Positions 1-12,092 are shown, counted from the stretch's first letter. The stretch is 64,000 bases of DNA from Portunus trituberculatus (GCF_017591435.1 NC_059301.1:32286986-32350985), one strand, 5' to 3'. Notes: generated by a model from the sequence alone, not told the origin. Made by a program: numbers and translations.

Positions 1-1285
1 ACATGGGATAGGGGGTAGGTTAGTTGATTGGATTAGTGAATGGCTTTCTGATAGGAAACAGAGAGTAGTATTAAATGGGGCAATGTCTGAGTGGAAGGAA
101 GTGGTTAGTGGGGTACCCCAAGGATCAGTGCTAGGACCTCTTCTTTTCTTGGTGTACATTAACGATTTAGATATAGGAATTAGTAGCAAAGTATCAAAGT
201 TTGCAGATGATACTAAGATAGCATGTGCAGTACAGGGTGAAAAGGACAATTACAGAATACAACGAGACCTGGACAGGCTGATAGCATGGGCAGACAGGTG
301 GCAGATGGAGTTTAATTCTAAAAGTGTCAGGTTATGCATTTAGGTAAAGACAACACAAACTTTAGCTATGAGATGGAGGGATGTTGGCTAGAGGCAGTAG
401 AGGAAGGAAAGGATTTAGGAGTAGTGATAGACAGGACTATGAAATTTTCAAAGCAATGTTTAGAAGCAAGAAATAGGGCAAATAGGATCCTGGGTTTTAT
501 AAATAGAAATGTTAGTTATAAAAGTAAGGAAGTGGTGCGTAGCTTATATAATTCCTATGTTAGGCCCCATTTAGAGTATTGCATACAGGCCTGGTCACCC
601 CATTATAGGCAGGATATCAACATGTTAGAAGCAGTTCAGAGAAGAGCAACTAGGATGATACCAGCATTAAAGCACCTGGAGTATAGAGATAGATTAAAGG
701 AATTAAACATGTTTTCATTTGAGAGGAGATGTATAAGAGGGATATGATAGAGTTATTTAAAATGTTCTCAGATACAAACTACATAGATGTGAGATCTTTC
801 TTTACCTTAGAGGAGGAAAATAGGACTAGAAATCATGGCAGGAAGATTAGAAAGCAAGGCTGCAGGTTAGATATAAGAAAATATTTCTTTAGTCATAGGG
901 TGGTAGACTTCTGGAATGCATTGCCAGAGAGGGTTGTAAATAGCACTAGTTTGACAATGTTTAAAAACAGATTAGATAAGCACTTAAATTTATTAGATTT
1001 ATAATTATGTATAGCGCTGCATGATAGTTTTTATAAGAAATTTACTATAGTTAAACAAGACATGATCCCCATGTATGGGGATCACAGATTGTACAGGAGT
1101 TCGCTGCAGGACTTAGCCCTGTTAATGGGCCAAATATTTAGAATTAGTATATAATGTATTGTGTACTTGTAAGTGTATCTTTAAGTACTGATGACGAGGT
1201 CGCTGTGCGACTGATACAGGATAACCTAGATGGGCCCTGGTGGCCCTTTGTTATCCTATTATTTATGTTATGTTATGTTAAATGG
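1..1285 (+). mobile_element. 3' half of a non-LTR retrotransposon (reverse transcriptase, broken)
   Basis: Three overlapping frames (to 343, 334-747, 729-1004) together read as the palm-to-C-terminal part of a Jockey/CR1-like reverse transcriptase. The motif SGVPQGSVLGPLLFLVYIND lies near 107-166 and the catalytic FADDTK box near 200. The usual C-terminal block follows, with VRPHLEY near 560 and QRRATRMI near 640. At least two frameshifts break it. It is cut by the window edge at the 5' side. The A/T-rich 3' region ends near 1285 in TTATG-like repeats. It lies in the intron before the first COQ8 exon seen here. The clade is inferred; the RT identity is clear. Confidence 0.85.
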
Positions 1286-1405
1286 TGTGAAAATTATAAA
1301 AGAACAATCACATTGCTGGAGATTCACAAGAAACACGTAGATACTAACTCAGCTGAGGTTGGACCAATGCGCTGACCTACCCATTAGCAGCAACATCCCC
1401 AAGCA

Positions 1406-1527
1406 TGACTCGTATCTCAAAATTTTGCTGATATCTAAAAATAAAAAAAATAAATACAAAATTGTAGCTTGTATCTCGAAAAACTCGTATCTCAGGCAGC
1501 TTGTATCTCAAGGTACCAATGTGAATA
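1406..1527. repeat. Possible pogo-like terminal remnant with CTCGTATCTCAA motifs
   Basis: The motif CTCGTATCTC or TTGTATCTCAAGG occurs four times in about 120 bp. Words of this kind recur at the ends of the TA-targeting elements further right, but no paired inverted terminus was found here. The rest of 1286-1750 is A/T-rich intron with nothing recognisable. Confidence 0.25.
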
Positions 1528-1750
1528 GTAGATGAGTTTGGGAAAAAAAATTTTTAGTGACAAAACCAAGTGCCAGAAATTCTGAGTATATTATATAAAA
1601 GAAACAAAAGTTGTCTTTAGTAACTAGAATAAAGAAATCAGATGTATATTAACTGTTGTTTTGAATGGTGCCAGCAAATGGTATCAGAATGCTTCTACTT
1701 TAAGCAAATTCAAAATTTTATTGATTTATTTTAATCATTGCTTTTTACAG

Positions 1751-1933
1751 ATCATCACAACAGAGCTGATTGCTGGCATACCAGTTGATAAATGCATAGA
1801 AATAGACCAAGAATCCAGAAACTACATATGTGAGAAAGTGCTTGGTATTTGCTTGATGGAACTCTTTCAGTTTGGTTTCATGCAGACTGATCCAAACTGG
1901 TCCAATTTCTTCTATGATGCTGAAACAGAACAA
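1751..1933 (+). CDS. COQ8: COQ8/ADCK3-like atypical kinase, exon with the catalytic-loop region
   Basis: This 61-codon exon begins after TTTTTACAG (AG at 1749-1750) and ends before GT at 1934. It encodes the ABC1/UbiB kinase stretch that includes ELIAGIPVD and MQTDPNWSNFFYD. The latter corresponds to the catalytic and metal-binding segment of the family, whose Asp and Asn residues are present. Family knowledge: COQ8 proteins are mitochondrial inner-membrane ATPase/kinase-like proteins needed for coenzyme Q biosynthesis. The phase is zero at both ends, so it joins cleanly to the exon at 2268. Earlier exons lie outside the window to the left. The assignment rests on close agreement with the COQ8A/B C-terminal half. 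Confidence 0.9.
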
Positions 1934-2267
1934 GTTTGTAATCATAAAATTTAGTCTTCTGCACTTACAATATGTTTTAAGTGTTCTCTCCACAAATCTT
2001 TTCCTGAAGTCTTCTGATGTGCTGACAATCTCTAAATAATTTATTCATTCTTAGCATATCAGAGAACTTATGACAGAAGGAAATTAGTTTGATGATTTAT
2101 TCAATTATTCACCATGACTACACTGGTGCACATAATATATGCAAAAGAAAGCACTGTAATCACTCTATAAAGGAAGCATTGTTTTCTTTGAGGTGCTTTA
2201 AATTTGGGACAATCTTTTGTGTTCACAGCTTTTATTTTATCATCTTATTTTCTCTTTTTTTTTACAG

Positions 2268-2420
2268 TTAGCACTTCTAGATTTTGGAGCTTGCCGAGAC
2301 TATGATAAAGGCTTTGTGGATAAGTACCTTAACCTTATCCATGGAGCAGCAGTCAAGGATAGAGATAAGGTTCTGAAATACTCCCAGGAACTTGGCTTCC
2401 TCACAGGTTATGAAGCAAAG
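2268..2420 (+). CDS. COQ8: COQ8/ADCK3-like atypical kinase, exon with the DFG motif
   Basis: This 51-codon exon follows a polypyrimidine tract and TTTACAG (AG 2266-2267) and stops at GCAAAG before the donor GTATAT. It encodes LALLDFGACRDYDKGF, the DFG metal-binding motif, followed by the helical region ending FLTGYEAK, which is typical of COQ8 proteins. It is in phase with both neighbouring exons. No stop or frameshift is present, so the gene looks functional despite the transposons in its introns. Confidence 0.92.
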
Positions 2421-2609
2421 GTATATAAAGGATATTTTTCTTTTTATATCTTATATATTAAGTAGGTAAATTTTTGTACTAAAGCTTCATATCAAGTTGA
2501 TGTGAATGTAAGAGAATAATCTGTTGACCCTTGCTAACTCGGACTAATAGGGGGAAAGATTGGTCTGACAAACACAAATGTCTGACTTATACGAATTCCA
2601 CCTTCTGCA

Positions 2610-2646
<37 letters not shown>

Positions 2647-3649
2647 GCAAGCAGTTCAACTCAGACTTTAAGGGGGTTGGTGCAGGATTTACTTTGGGAT
2701 TATTGTCTCTCTGAAACCTTCAGACCCTAAATTACCACAGTAGTAGTTTATTTTTTTATAATTAAATACCCTTCCCATCAGGAAGCCATTTTTAAAATGT
2801 CTCATGTGGTTGCATCATAGCATGACTTACAACCTAAAAAATGGTGTATCATTTAATGCTTGTGTCTACGCAGAAAAAATTATATCAGTATTGTCCTTAC
2901 AGACATAAATTTGATGAGAATTAGAATCAGAAACTTCAAGAAAAGAAGACAACAAGAAACAAATGTATAATTGCAGACAGTTGTAGCTGACAGTTTGCCC
3001 TTGAACCCTCACCTCCCCCCGTCACTGGTGTTATTTCCCCCTCTTAGACCCTCGCCTCACCCCACGCCTCACTGCCATGCTTCTCGACCCTCTGTCTATA
3101 TCATAAGACTATTATGATCTTTTTAAACACTGCTTTTTTCATCACAACAATTTGCTTTCTTCATTATCACAACTATACATCGCATAACTCTCACAATAAC
3201 ACTATTACAAAAGATTATGTATAGACAGAGGTATAAAACCAGACAAGATAGGTAATAATTATTTCATAGAGTATCATTGTCTCACTTCAACACACTCAGA
3301 GTGTTCACTTCAGTCATAAAACAGCAGATTTTCATTATGCTGCTGATGGCTCCTTCCAAACCCTCATCACAAAAGTTTAGGGGAATCGACCAAAATTAAT
3401 TGACAATTCTTTTATGTTTCCTTTTCCTCTACATGGTTGAACACGTCTGCCAACCTCTTGCTTAAAACGAGCCCTAACTGGTTTGTGACCTTGACCTGCT
3501 ACCCTTTCTTCATCTGCTCACACCGCTTGAAGAGACAAGGGGAAGAGGGATGATGGAGGGAAGAAAAGGAGATGCAGGCAGTAGGGATTAACACCTCTCT
3601 CTCTCTCTCTCTCTCTCATGAGTGTGTGCGTGCGTGCGTGCGTGCAAGT

Positions 3650-4072
3650 GTGTGTGTGTATTACCTAGTTTTATTGTACAGGGTTCGAGTGGGGCTCATA
3701 GTGTCCTGTCTCCATATCTCCAATTCTCTAGTTTTTCTTTAAAGTTATGCACACTATGTGCTGTAACAATTCCATTATCCAATGCATTCCATTTTTCCAC
3801 CGTTATGTGTGGAAACCTGCATTTTCCAATATCCTTCACATACTGCCTCATCCTGATCTTTTCATATCCTCTTGTCCTTCCATCTTCTTCTGGCAACAGC
3901 ACCAGGTCTTCTTTGTCTATCTTTTCAATATCATTTATTAGGTTCCCACGTTCTCTTCTATCTTGTAAGGTTGGCAGGCCCATTCCTTCAGTCGTTCTTC
4001 ATACGAGTATGTGAGGTCCTTTCATTCTGGCACTATCTTTGTAGCAATCTTCTGTATCCTTTCCAATTTTCT
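3650..4072 (-). mobile_element. 5'-truncated family A non-LTR tail
   Basis: The reverse-strand frame 3983-3696 encodes the C-terminal end of the family A ORF, with LQDRRERGNLI, the WNAL motif and a terminal YGDRTL. The 3' untranslated part has the family signature (the reverse of TACCTAG...TACAGGG) and ends at a (CA)n tail, read here as TGTGTGTG on the + strand from 3647 leftwards. The 5' truncation point near 4072 also abuts a TG/CA-rich tract. It is nested in the DNA transposon at 2521-4856. Confidence 0.75.
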
Positions 4073-4128
4073 TGTGTGTGTGAGTGTGCATGCATGCATG
4101 CACGCGCACATGTGCACACGCTGATAGT

Positions 4129-4222
4129 AATAATAATGATAATAATAATAATAATAATAATACCAGTAATGAGAATAATAATAATAATAATAATGAAAGA
4201 GAGAGAGAGAGAGAGAGAGAGA
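4129..4222. repeat. (AAT)n followed by (AG)n microsatellite
   Basis: Imperfect AAT/ATA repeats run from about 4129 to 4195 and change directly into GA repeats (4196-4222). Confidence 0.95.
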
Positions 4223-4901
4223 GGATAAGTAGCATGGGGCTGGAGCTAATCCCTCCTTGACTTTTCTCCTCCCTTGAGTTCCTTCCCTTTATGATTGTGG
4301 TTGACAGTTGCTACTCAATGACAGACTACTTTTCAAATCCAGCTGCAGAAGTGACCAATGAGTGTGTACTGCAGCCTGTGTAGAGAAATGATTACCCTAA
4401 ACTTTTTGTGATGTACAAGTGAATAATATTTTCTAGAGAAGCAAGGATATAATGCATTATCATCCTATTATGCTCCAGGAAGTCATCATTGAATAAACAA
4501 TCATATGTGAAAATTTCATGTCAATCAGATAAATACAAATAGCAAAACAAGAAAGAAATCATGAAAAATCTTTTGGAACAAATATCTCAAAAAATATTTT
4601 TTATACTTAAAAAATTTTCACAAAATTGGTATAAATTCTGATCAACTTTTGTATGGTATCATTTTAAACTACAACAAAAATACCATTTTTTGTTGGAATT
4701 AGATTTTTGAAAATGTCAATAGAAAACAAAATAAAAGGTGAAAAAAAAAAAAAAGCAGTCGGGCAGTTCAACTTGGACTTTATTCCCTTGGTCGGTCAAA
4801 GTCTGACTTACTGCAAAATCCAAGTTATTGGGGTCCGAGTTATCGAGCTTCAACAGTAGATGAACAATAAATGATGAGGAATTTTTCTTGAAATCTTACA
4901 G

Positions 4902-5207
4902 GTAATGATAGAAGCTCACATCGATGCTATCATGATCCTGGGAGAAGCATTCCAAGAAGACAAGCCTTTTAACTTTGGGGACCAGAACACCACATACAGA
5001 ATCCAGCATTTGGTTCCTGTCATGATCTCTCACAGGATGTGTGCACCTCCAGAGGAAATCTACTCCCTGCATCGGAAAATGTCTGGAGTATTTCTCTTGT
5101 GTGCCAAATTGAAGGGTGTTGTCAATTGCTACAGTCTTTTCCAAGATATATTAGTTAACTACAAGTTTGGTGGTACCTGGGAAGATTTCCATGCTGGCAA
5201 ACTATAA
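4902..5207 (+). CDS. COQ8: COQ8/ADCK3-like atypical kinase, terminal exon
   Basis: After AAATCTTACAG (AG 4900-4901) the frame continues in phase zero and reads 101 codons to a TAA at 5205-5207. It encodes the C-terminal helical domain: EAHIDAIMILGEAF, VPVMISHRMCAPPEEIYSLH and RKMSGVFLLCAKLK, the last being a highly conserved COQ8 tail. The protein ends HAGKL. With the two preceding exons this gives 213 residues of the C-terminal part of the kinase. No AATAAA was found in the first few hundred bases downstream, so the 3' end of the transcript is not placed. Confidence 0.92.
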   Translation, partial: VMIEAHIDAIMILGEAFQEDKPFNFGDQNTTYRIQHLVPVMISHRMCAPPEEIYSLHRKMSGVFLLCAKLKGVVNCYSLFQDILVNYKFGGTWEDFHAGKL

Positions 5208-5851
5208 TGATTATGGGTATTTTATCTTGGTATTATAGATTATCACATCCTGTCATGGGAAAAATATAAAGGAAGAGGTTTTACTCCTCTTACTGCTCAT
5301 CTTAGTCAGCTGTCATGAAGTGGAGAGAATATGACAGGAGGATTCCCCTAACTCAGATGGTGTACAATTAGGTCATCCTTATACCTCAGAAGATAAGGTA
5401 CCCTATCTTTCTTAAGAGGATTTCAGTCTAGTATATATATTTGTATATAATGTGTGTGTGTGTGTGTGTGGGTAGATAGATATAGAGGAATGACTGTGTT
5501 TGTCCAATATCTTTGCAGCAGTCATTGAGACAGTGACAAATATTTCCAATTGGTTGGCCAAGTTGCTTGCATAGCTTTCACTTGCTAGTGGAAAGGAAAC
5601 TGAAATCAACATTTGTCTGCAAAGTAAATGAATGAAAATAGTACATGCATTACTCTTTCCTTGAACACTTACATCAATGGCAAATAATCAGTCATAGCTT
5701 TATCATTGAAATTTCATGCACTTGCAATGGCAACTTTGCAGTATAGATGCCACTTTGTATGTCAATCCATCCCTCAGTCTATCTCTAGAAGTCTAATGTG
5801 AAATTCCCTCCAGACTCTAGGAGTGTAGAGGCTATTGTCTGTATCTTTTAA

Positions 5852-5946
<95 letters not shown>

Positions 5947-7030
5947 TGAAGCTCTTTTCATATGTATATCTATAAGAAAAGTCCCTATCCATACTTTTCA
6001 GTGTACACAAGCCTTTGGTTCTTGCAGCTCTTGTGATGTACCTTTATCTCTTGTCTGTTAATCTGAAAGTATTGCCTATCTCATTACTTTGTTTCTGTCT
6101 GTCACAAAACCACAAATTTATACCTAGCTCATCTTCCCCTTATAAGTTGCAGCATTGTATATAGTGGTTTGGTCATAACTTGTGTAATAATTAGTTTAGT
6201 ATTTAAGAGAAATCTCATATAAGGCATACAGCATCAGAGTGATGATTAAGCTATTTACAAGTTTTATTTTTTTAAGTGGCACAACTTTAGATCATACTCT
6301 ATAATATAGCAATACTGAAGGTGCAGCAGCTTCCTATATTTTTTAAAAATTCTAAAGTATGGATTTGTATTTCATTTTGGTATTTCTGATGAAGCTGTCT
6401 CAGAGAATTACAAGTGCAATATGCCATATTTAAAGCTTAGCCAGTATGTGCTAAACAGCTATATGTTTACAACACAGGTTCTGCCATGTTGATGAAGCTA
6501 TAGCCATGTTCATGCTATAGCTTTATCAACATTCATTATATGCCTTCTATAACAAGCAGTTGTGAAAATTAATTGTTCAAGATCAACAGAAAATACGTAA
6601 GAAATTTTGCATTGTAAAAGTAGAATGTAGCTAGAAAGAAAAGATGATGATGTACCATTAGATAAATTTATGTGAGCTTAATTACTCAGGACTTTCTCTT
6701 GATTTGGTTAGTGCTATAATGCCAAACACTTTGTGTGATAGTTATATTTGTAATAATGACATTGTTAGTTATATGCCAGAACAGTATCTCATAGTTCTGT
6801 TACTATGTGTTGTTTTTTATGTCTATAGCTTTTCATACACCTGGCCTTCTCCTAAGCAAGTAAGGCATTATATAACAAAAAAGTAGAATGCTTGGACACT
6901 GAAAATGAGCTGCATACATTAAATGAAAACTTTACAAAGATAAATTTTTACACTTTATTACTGTGGAAATTTTTAAAATTTATATGGTTTGTTTCTTTCT
7001 TTACACAAACATTGCCTTATTTACCCCTCT
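5208..7030. other. COQ8 3' flank; no gene recognised
   Basis: A/T-rich sequence with short (TG)n at 5452-5470 and a perfect (CT)n at 5852-5941. Small ORFs are low complexity or shadowless noise. Nothing else can be supported. Confidence 0.6.
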
Positions 7031-7064
7031 GGTTGTGACATAAGCCATCTTGTCTCATATTACA
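7031..7064 (+). repeat. Left copy of a 34-bp duplication flanking the family A insertion
   Basis: GGTTGTGACATAAGCCATCT and the following bases to CATATTACA recur at 12839-12870 with a 2-base gap and one substitution. Both copies run directly into (CA)n. This fits a long target-site duplication. Confidence 0.65.
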
Positions 7065-7108
7065 AACACAAACACAAACACAAACACACACACACACACA
7101 CACACACA
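7065..7108. repeat. (CA)n microsatellite at the 5' side of family A
   Basis: ACAAAC repeats grade into pure CA and end at the first unique base of the retrotransposon 5' region (about 7109). Confidence 0.9.
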
Positions 7109-7449
7109 CTCAGCACTCCGTGGAGAGCGGACGTGCCTCCTTGCTCAGAGTGCCGTCTACCTAACCCTCCACACGCTAAATAATGTGCTTGGAGTGAGAA
7201 CCGTCACTAGTACAAAAGGGCAATCAGAGCAAGTGAATGAGTGTACAGAGTGAACGTAGCCTGGTGGCGTGTACATAAGAGTGATCGGAGGTGTTGGAAC
7301 CTCCGCACTCCTAACGACAGCGCAGAAACCACACAAAGGCCAGTCATAAACAGCCGCCAACGCATCCCACCACACACACAAAGCTACCAGGCCTGACCGC
7401 CAGTGCACACCACCACACACCCACACGCTCCCAGGAAGAGTGAAATGAA

Positions 7450-8196
7450 ATGGATAGACCCGTAAGAAATAAGTTACCAAATTCTAAATATGCTGATGAG
7501 GCCCAGGGAGCAAAACCAAAAGTAGCCATTCAAAATATGAGTCCATCTTCAACAGGAGCAACAATGCAAGGTAGATTGGTAATGTTAGAAAAGAAATTTG
7601 AGGAGTTGGTGAAGGAATTAAAAGTTCAGAGGAATGAGGAGGAGCAGGATAGAGAATTCTGCAAGGCTTTGAAGGAAAGAGTCAAGAGACTGGAGGAAAT
7701 TGAAAAACGATTGGTGGATGAGAATGCACACTTGAGAGTGGAGGTTGAAAAATATGAGAGACGGTTGGAGGAGAAAATGGAGAAAGTTGTAAAGGAGAAA
7801 GATGACTTTAAGGAAATGATCAGTGAGCAAAGTGAGAGGTTTAAAAGGGAGTGGGAACTGAAGAAAACACAATGGACTGAGTCGAGGGAAGCTGAGATGG
7901 TTGGATTACAAGAAATAATTAAAGATCAGTTGAATGAAGACAAAAAGGAAAGGTCTAAGGAACTGGTTAATGTTATGAAGAATAAGGAAACATTGATAAG
8001 AGAAATAGCAGAAAAGAAGAAGAGTGTGTTAATATTTGGGATGAAAGAACAAAATATAACATATAAGCCTAAGAGAATTAAAGAAGAATTAAAAACGGTA
8101 AGAGATCTGTTAAAAAATCTAAATGATGATGAAAAAAAAAAGACCTACAAGAAGTGGAAGAGATCCATAGACTGGGTATGTATAAGGAGGGAGTAA
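7450..8196 (+). pseudogene. Family A N-terminal protein: coiled coil plus nucleic-acid-binding ORF1-like region
   Basis: ATG at 7450 opens a 248-codon frame. Residues about 40-190 are a long charged coiled coil rich in Glu and Lys heptads, as in ORF1 proteins of many non-LTR elements. Near residue 197 comes EKKKSVLIFGMKE, which matches the start of the RRM-like domain of such proteins. The true frame shifts at about 8150 (an 11-A run at 8130-8140 may have slipped) and continues in the frame that opens at 8154. The likely role is RNA binding and chaperoning. Confidence 0.7.
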
Positions 8197-9381
8197 GGAG
8201 ACCGATTAAAGTAGTACTGAAGTCACAACAATCTGCGGAGGACATTTTATATAGAACATCAAAATTAAGAGAGGTAGAAGGTTGTAAAGAGGTGTACATA
8301 AGAAAAAATAGAAACGAGGAAGAGAGGAGAAGATATAAGGAATTGTTGGAAGAGGCGAGAAGAAAAAATGATGAACGGTCTGAAGAGGAAAAAAGAAAAG
8401 TTTTTTTGGAGAGTTATAGGAGTCAGAAAATGGTATGTGGAAAGAAGGAATGCGGAGGAACCTCTAGAGGGAGTAGTAGGTGGACCGTAATGTATACTAA
8501 TATAGATGGGATACTGTCAAGTAGATTAGAATTGCAAGACTATGTGATGGTGGAGAAGCCTGATATAGTGTGTTTGACTGAGACAAAATTACATGAAAAA
8601 ACAAAGGTAAATTTGGATAATAAATATAATATTTGGAGAAAGGATAGAGAGGGTAAAGGTGGAGGAGGAGTTATGATTATGACGAAGGAGATAAATGTGG
8701 ATAAGGTTTAGTATGGGAAGAACAACGCAGAAGTGATAAGCATAAGGTTAAAAAGTGATGGAAAAGAATTAATAATCATGGTGACCTATGTACCTCCTAA
8801 AACAAATTCTTGGACATTAAGGGAATACGACAATATGATCAAGGATACTTTACAGAGTTTGGAAAGTGTATTAACTGGAAAAAGAAAGGTGATACTAGTA
8901 GGAGATTTTAATTGTAAAGAAGTGGATTTGGAAAATCTAGTAAGTGGTGTTGGAGAGGAAGCATGGGGAGAGAGATTCCTTAATCTAATGATGGAAAATA
9001 TGATGGAACAGAGGGTGAAAGAAAATCCTAGATATAGAGGAGATGATGAACCGGCTAGACTGGATTTGGTGTTAACACGAGAAGTGTACCTATATGGGGA
9101 TATACAATATAAATGTCCATTGGGGAAGAGTGATCATGTGGTTATGGAAATGCAGATGGCAATAACACAGCGAAGGAGAGATGAGACATACAGGAGTGGT
9201 AGATTGAATTATAGAAAGATGGACACAGAAAATTTGAAAAATTATTTTAGAACATTAGATTGGAAGGAGATGTTACAAATCAGAGAAGTGCAAAAAAATG
9301 AGATTTTTATGAAATATTATAAAGGAGTTATGAAATTTGTACCAAAGTATAAACCGAGAGAGGAGGGAAGAAAGGATTGGT
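8154..9381 (+). pseudogene. Family A endonuclease domain
   Basis: The frame continues ORF1 and then enters an AP-endonuclease-like domain. YTNIDGILSSRLEL (about 8494) and VCLTETKL give the N-terminal metal-binding residues, GKGGGGVMIM the following strand, ILVGDFNC (about 8895) the GDFN box, and GKSDHVVME (about 9125) the catalytic SDH. A single in-frame TAG at 8709 is the only break. The domain nicks target DNA to start reverse transcription. The frame is then cut at 9382 by a TTAA insertion and resumes at 10182. Confidence 0.8.
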
Positions 9382-9385
9382 TTAA

Positions 9386-9662
9386 CCCCTTCACGCCGGA
9401 TGTTAAAAAAGCCCGCCTGTATGATATACGGTGGTGGTAGTGCCTTGAGGGAAACTCGTGCAAGCTTGTCATACTTGTCGTCTTTGTGTATTATGCTGCT
9501 ATATTTTAGTTACTATATCGCCTTCGAAGAGGAAAGTGGACGCTTTTCTCTTCAGAGAAAAAGAGAGAGAGAGAGAGAGAGAGAGTGACATTTGCTAATA
9601 TTTTAGACACAAGCGGGACGCATGTAGCTTATCTTTCAAGAGGAAGAGGGGAGGAGGGAAGG

Positions 9663-9724
<62 letters not shown>

Positions 9725-9744
9725 GAAAATTTGTTGTTTTTGTA

Positions 9745-9784
<40 letters not shown>

Positions 9785-9868
9785 CAGAATGTTACAAGGC
9801 GGGACGCATGTAACTTATCTTCGAGAGGAGAGGGGAGGAGGAAAGGGAGATGAGGAGGGAGGGAATGG

Positions 9869-9911
<43 letters not shown>

Positions 9912-10177
9912 TGGGAACAGTCTATGCCATTGGGTAATTTTAAACACAAGGCGGGATGCATGTAGCTTATCTTTAGTGATTGGTGGAGACAAGGATGGTG
10001 GGAGGAGCACTAGGATTTTAAGGACAGCATACGGTGTGTGTAGTTGGTATCCAACACATTATACGGGACAACTGAACTGAAGAAAGCTCAGAAAAGAAAT
10101 ATGACGCCTACGTGGCGTCACTGTATATGCTACTGGGGCTTCATGACGCCTACATAGGCGTCATGGTATTGAAGGGG
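9386..10177. mobile_element. piggyBac-like non-autonomous element with TTAA duplication
   Basis: The element starts CCCCTTCACGCCGG and ends CCATGACGCC-related sequence inverted with GAAGGGG. TTAA lies on both sides (9382-9385, 10178-10181). The coding frame of the host retrotransposon resumes exactly across the site (KDWFN before, then codons for CVKAKEKR), which proves the boundaries. The interior holds three copies of GGGA(C/T)GCATGTA(G/A)CTTATC at about 9614, 9799 and 9953, microsatellites (GA, TG, TA), and subterminal palindromes TGACGCC...GGCGTCA. No transposase is present. Confidence 0.85.
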
Positions 10178-10181
10178 TTAA

Positions 10182-12092
10182 TGCAACTTGTGTTAAGGCT
10201 AAAGAAAAGAGAGATGTGGCTTGGAAAAGATGGAAAAAGAGCAGGAATATACTAAATAAGGAGAATTATAGAGTGGCGAGAAATGAGTTTGTGATGGTAA
10301 GGAGGGAGGAAGAAAGAAAATTTGAAAAAGATATTGTAGACAAGAGTAAGGAACATCCAAAATTATTTTACATGTTCATAAATGGTAAACTTAAAAAGAG
10401 AGAGTCCATTGAAAGATTAAAAGGAGAGCAAGGGATAGTAGATGACCCTAAGAATATTGCGGAATTGCTAAATAATAGGTTTCAACAAGTATTTACTAAA
10501 GAAACAATGTTTCTAAAGCCTCAAAATGTAGAAGAAAATGTGCACATGGATGATATTAAGATACCTAAAAAGGAGTTATATAAAATGTTGGAGGAACTTA
10601 AAGATGATAAAGCGATGGGACCAGATGAAGTTTCAGGAAAATTATTGAAGGAATGTAGAGAAGAATTGATAGATCCATTATATGATATTATAAGGTGCTC
10701 ATTAGAAACAGGGGAAGTACCAGTACAGTGGAAAAGAGCTGAAGTGGTGCCCATTTATAAGGGAGGCAGTAAGGAAGAGCCTCTTAACTATAGACATGTG
10801 TCTTTAACAAGTGTGGTCGGTAAGATTTGTGAGAGGGTGATCAAGAAATATTAGATACGGTTCCTGGAGGATCATAAGTTATTATCGGATCATCAATTTG
10901 GCTTTAGGAAAGGGAGGTCATGTGTAACAAATCTACTGAGCTTTTATTCGAGTGGTTGACAAAATACAAGAGATAGAGGGATGGATGGACTGTGTATATT
11001 TGGATTTTAAAAAAGCTTTTGACAAGGTAGCTCACATGAGACTGCTATGGAAATTAGAGATTTATGGAGGACTGAAGGGAAAAGTGTTAAAGTGGATGGA
11101 AAACTACTTGAGATGGAGGGAGATGAGAACGGTAATAAGGGATGCAAAGTCGGACTGGTTGGTGGTGGAGAGTGGAGTCCCACAAGGTTCAGTGCTGGCA
11201 CCAATACTTTTCCTTGTCTATTTTAATGATATGCCAGAGGGAGTAAAAAGTTATATTAATTTGTTTGCGGATGATGCGAAGTTGTGTAGGTGTGTGAAGA
11301 GTGAAGAAGATTGTGAAATTTTACAGGCAGATCTGGATAGGATTTGGGAGTGGAGCAAGAGGTGGGAGATGGAATTTAATCTGAGCAAAAGTCATGTAAT
11401 GGAGATTGGGAAGAGTGGAAGATGGTCAAGAGGGTCATATAAGATGGGTGAAGGAGTAGTGTTGAAAAAGGTGGTAAAGGAAAAGGATTTGGGAGTGATA
11501 ATACAAGACCCTGGGCAGTTTGAGGCTCATATTGACAAGATGTTTGGAGAAACATATAATTTGATTAGAAATATAGGATTAGCCTTTCATTATATGGATA
11601 AAGATATGATGAAGAAATTAATTAGTACAATAATTAGACCAAGATTGGATTATGCTGGGGTGGTTTGGGCCCCTTATAAAGGAAGCATATAAGGAAGTTG
11701 GAGAGATTGCAGAGAATGGCAACAAAAATGGTTCCGGAATTGGCAGAAATTACCTATGAGGAGAGATTAAAAGAAATGAATTTGCTTACCTTGGAACAAA
11801 GAAGAGAAAGAGGGGATTTAATACAGGTTTATAAACTGTTGAACGGTTTGGATGAAGTGGATAATGAGCAAATGATGTTGAGAGAGGAAAATTTAAATAG
11901 AACTACGAGATCACATAGTAAAAAGATAGCCAAGGGAATATGCTTGAAGGATGTGAAGAAATATAGTTTCCCACAAAGATGTGTGGAGGTGTGGAATGGT
12001 TTGAGTGAGGAGGTGGTGTCAGCGAGGAGTGTGCATAGTTTTAAAGGAAAGTTGGATGTGTGTAGATATGGAGACGGGGTCACACGAGTATG
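10182..12092 (+). pseudogene. Family A reverse transcriptase and C-terminal region
   Basis: Blocks in order: DKAMGPDEVSGKLLKECRE (about 10606), WKRAEVVPIYKGG, LNYRHVSLTS, FGFRKGRSC, YLDFKKAFDKV (palm A, about 10998), SGVPQGSVLAPILFLVYFND (palm B, about 11170), FADDAKL (palm C, about 11264), WEMEFN and KEKDLGVI. The C-terminal part has AFHYMDK, RPRLDYAGVVW, LEQRRERGDLI and VEVWNGLSEE. The active-site Asp pair is intact, but the normal FADDT reads FADDA. A stop near 10852, a frameshift near 10955 and a stop near 11690 kill it. Confidence 0.85.

Larger units (their letters stand above)
2521..4856. mobile_element. pogo/Tigger-like DNA transposon (non-autonomous) filling the last COQ8 intron
   Basis: The left end starts CTGTTGACCCTTGCTAACTC and the right end is its imperfect inverse (TACTGTTGAAGCTCGATAACTCGG when reversed). 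Both ends share CTGTTGA and TAACTCGGAC. TA follows the right end; the left flank is AAT, so the TA duplication is imperfect. Inside are a poly(A) run (2611-2641), two direct copies of a GTTCAACT-GACTTTA segment (about 2655 and 4763) and a nested retrotransposon tail (3650-4072). No transposase ORF was seen. Confidence 0.5.

Noticed and set aside
7157..7529. - strand frames over the family A 5' region
   Set aside because: Biased Val/Cys/Trp composition produced by CACACA-rich sequence; antisense to the element.
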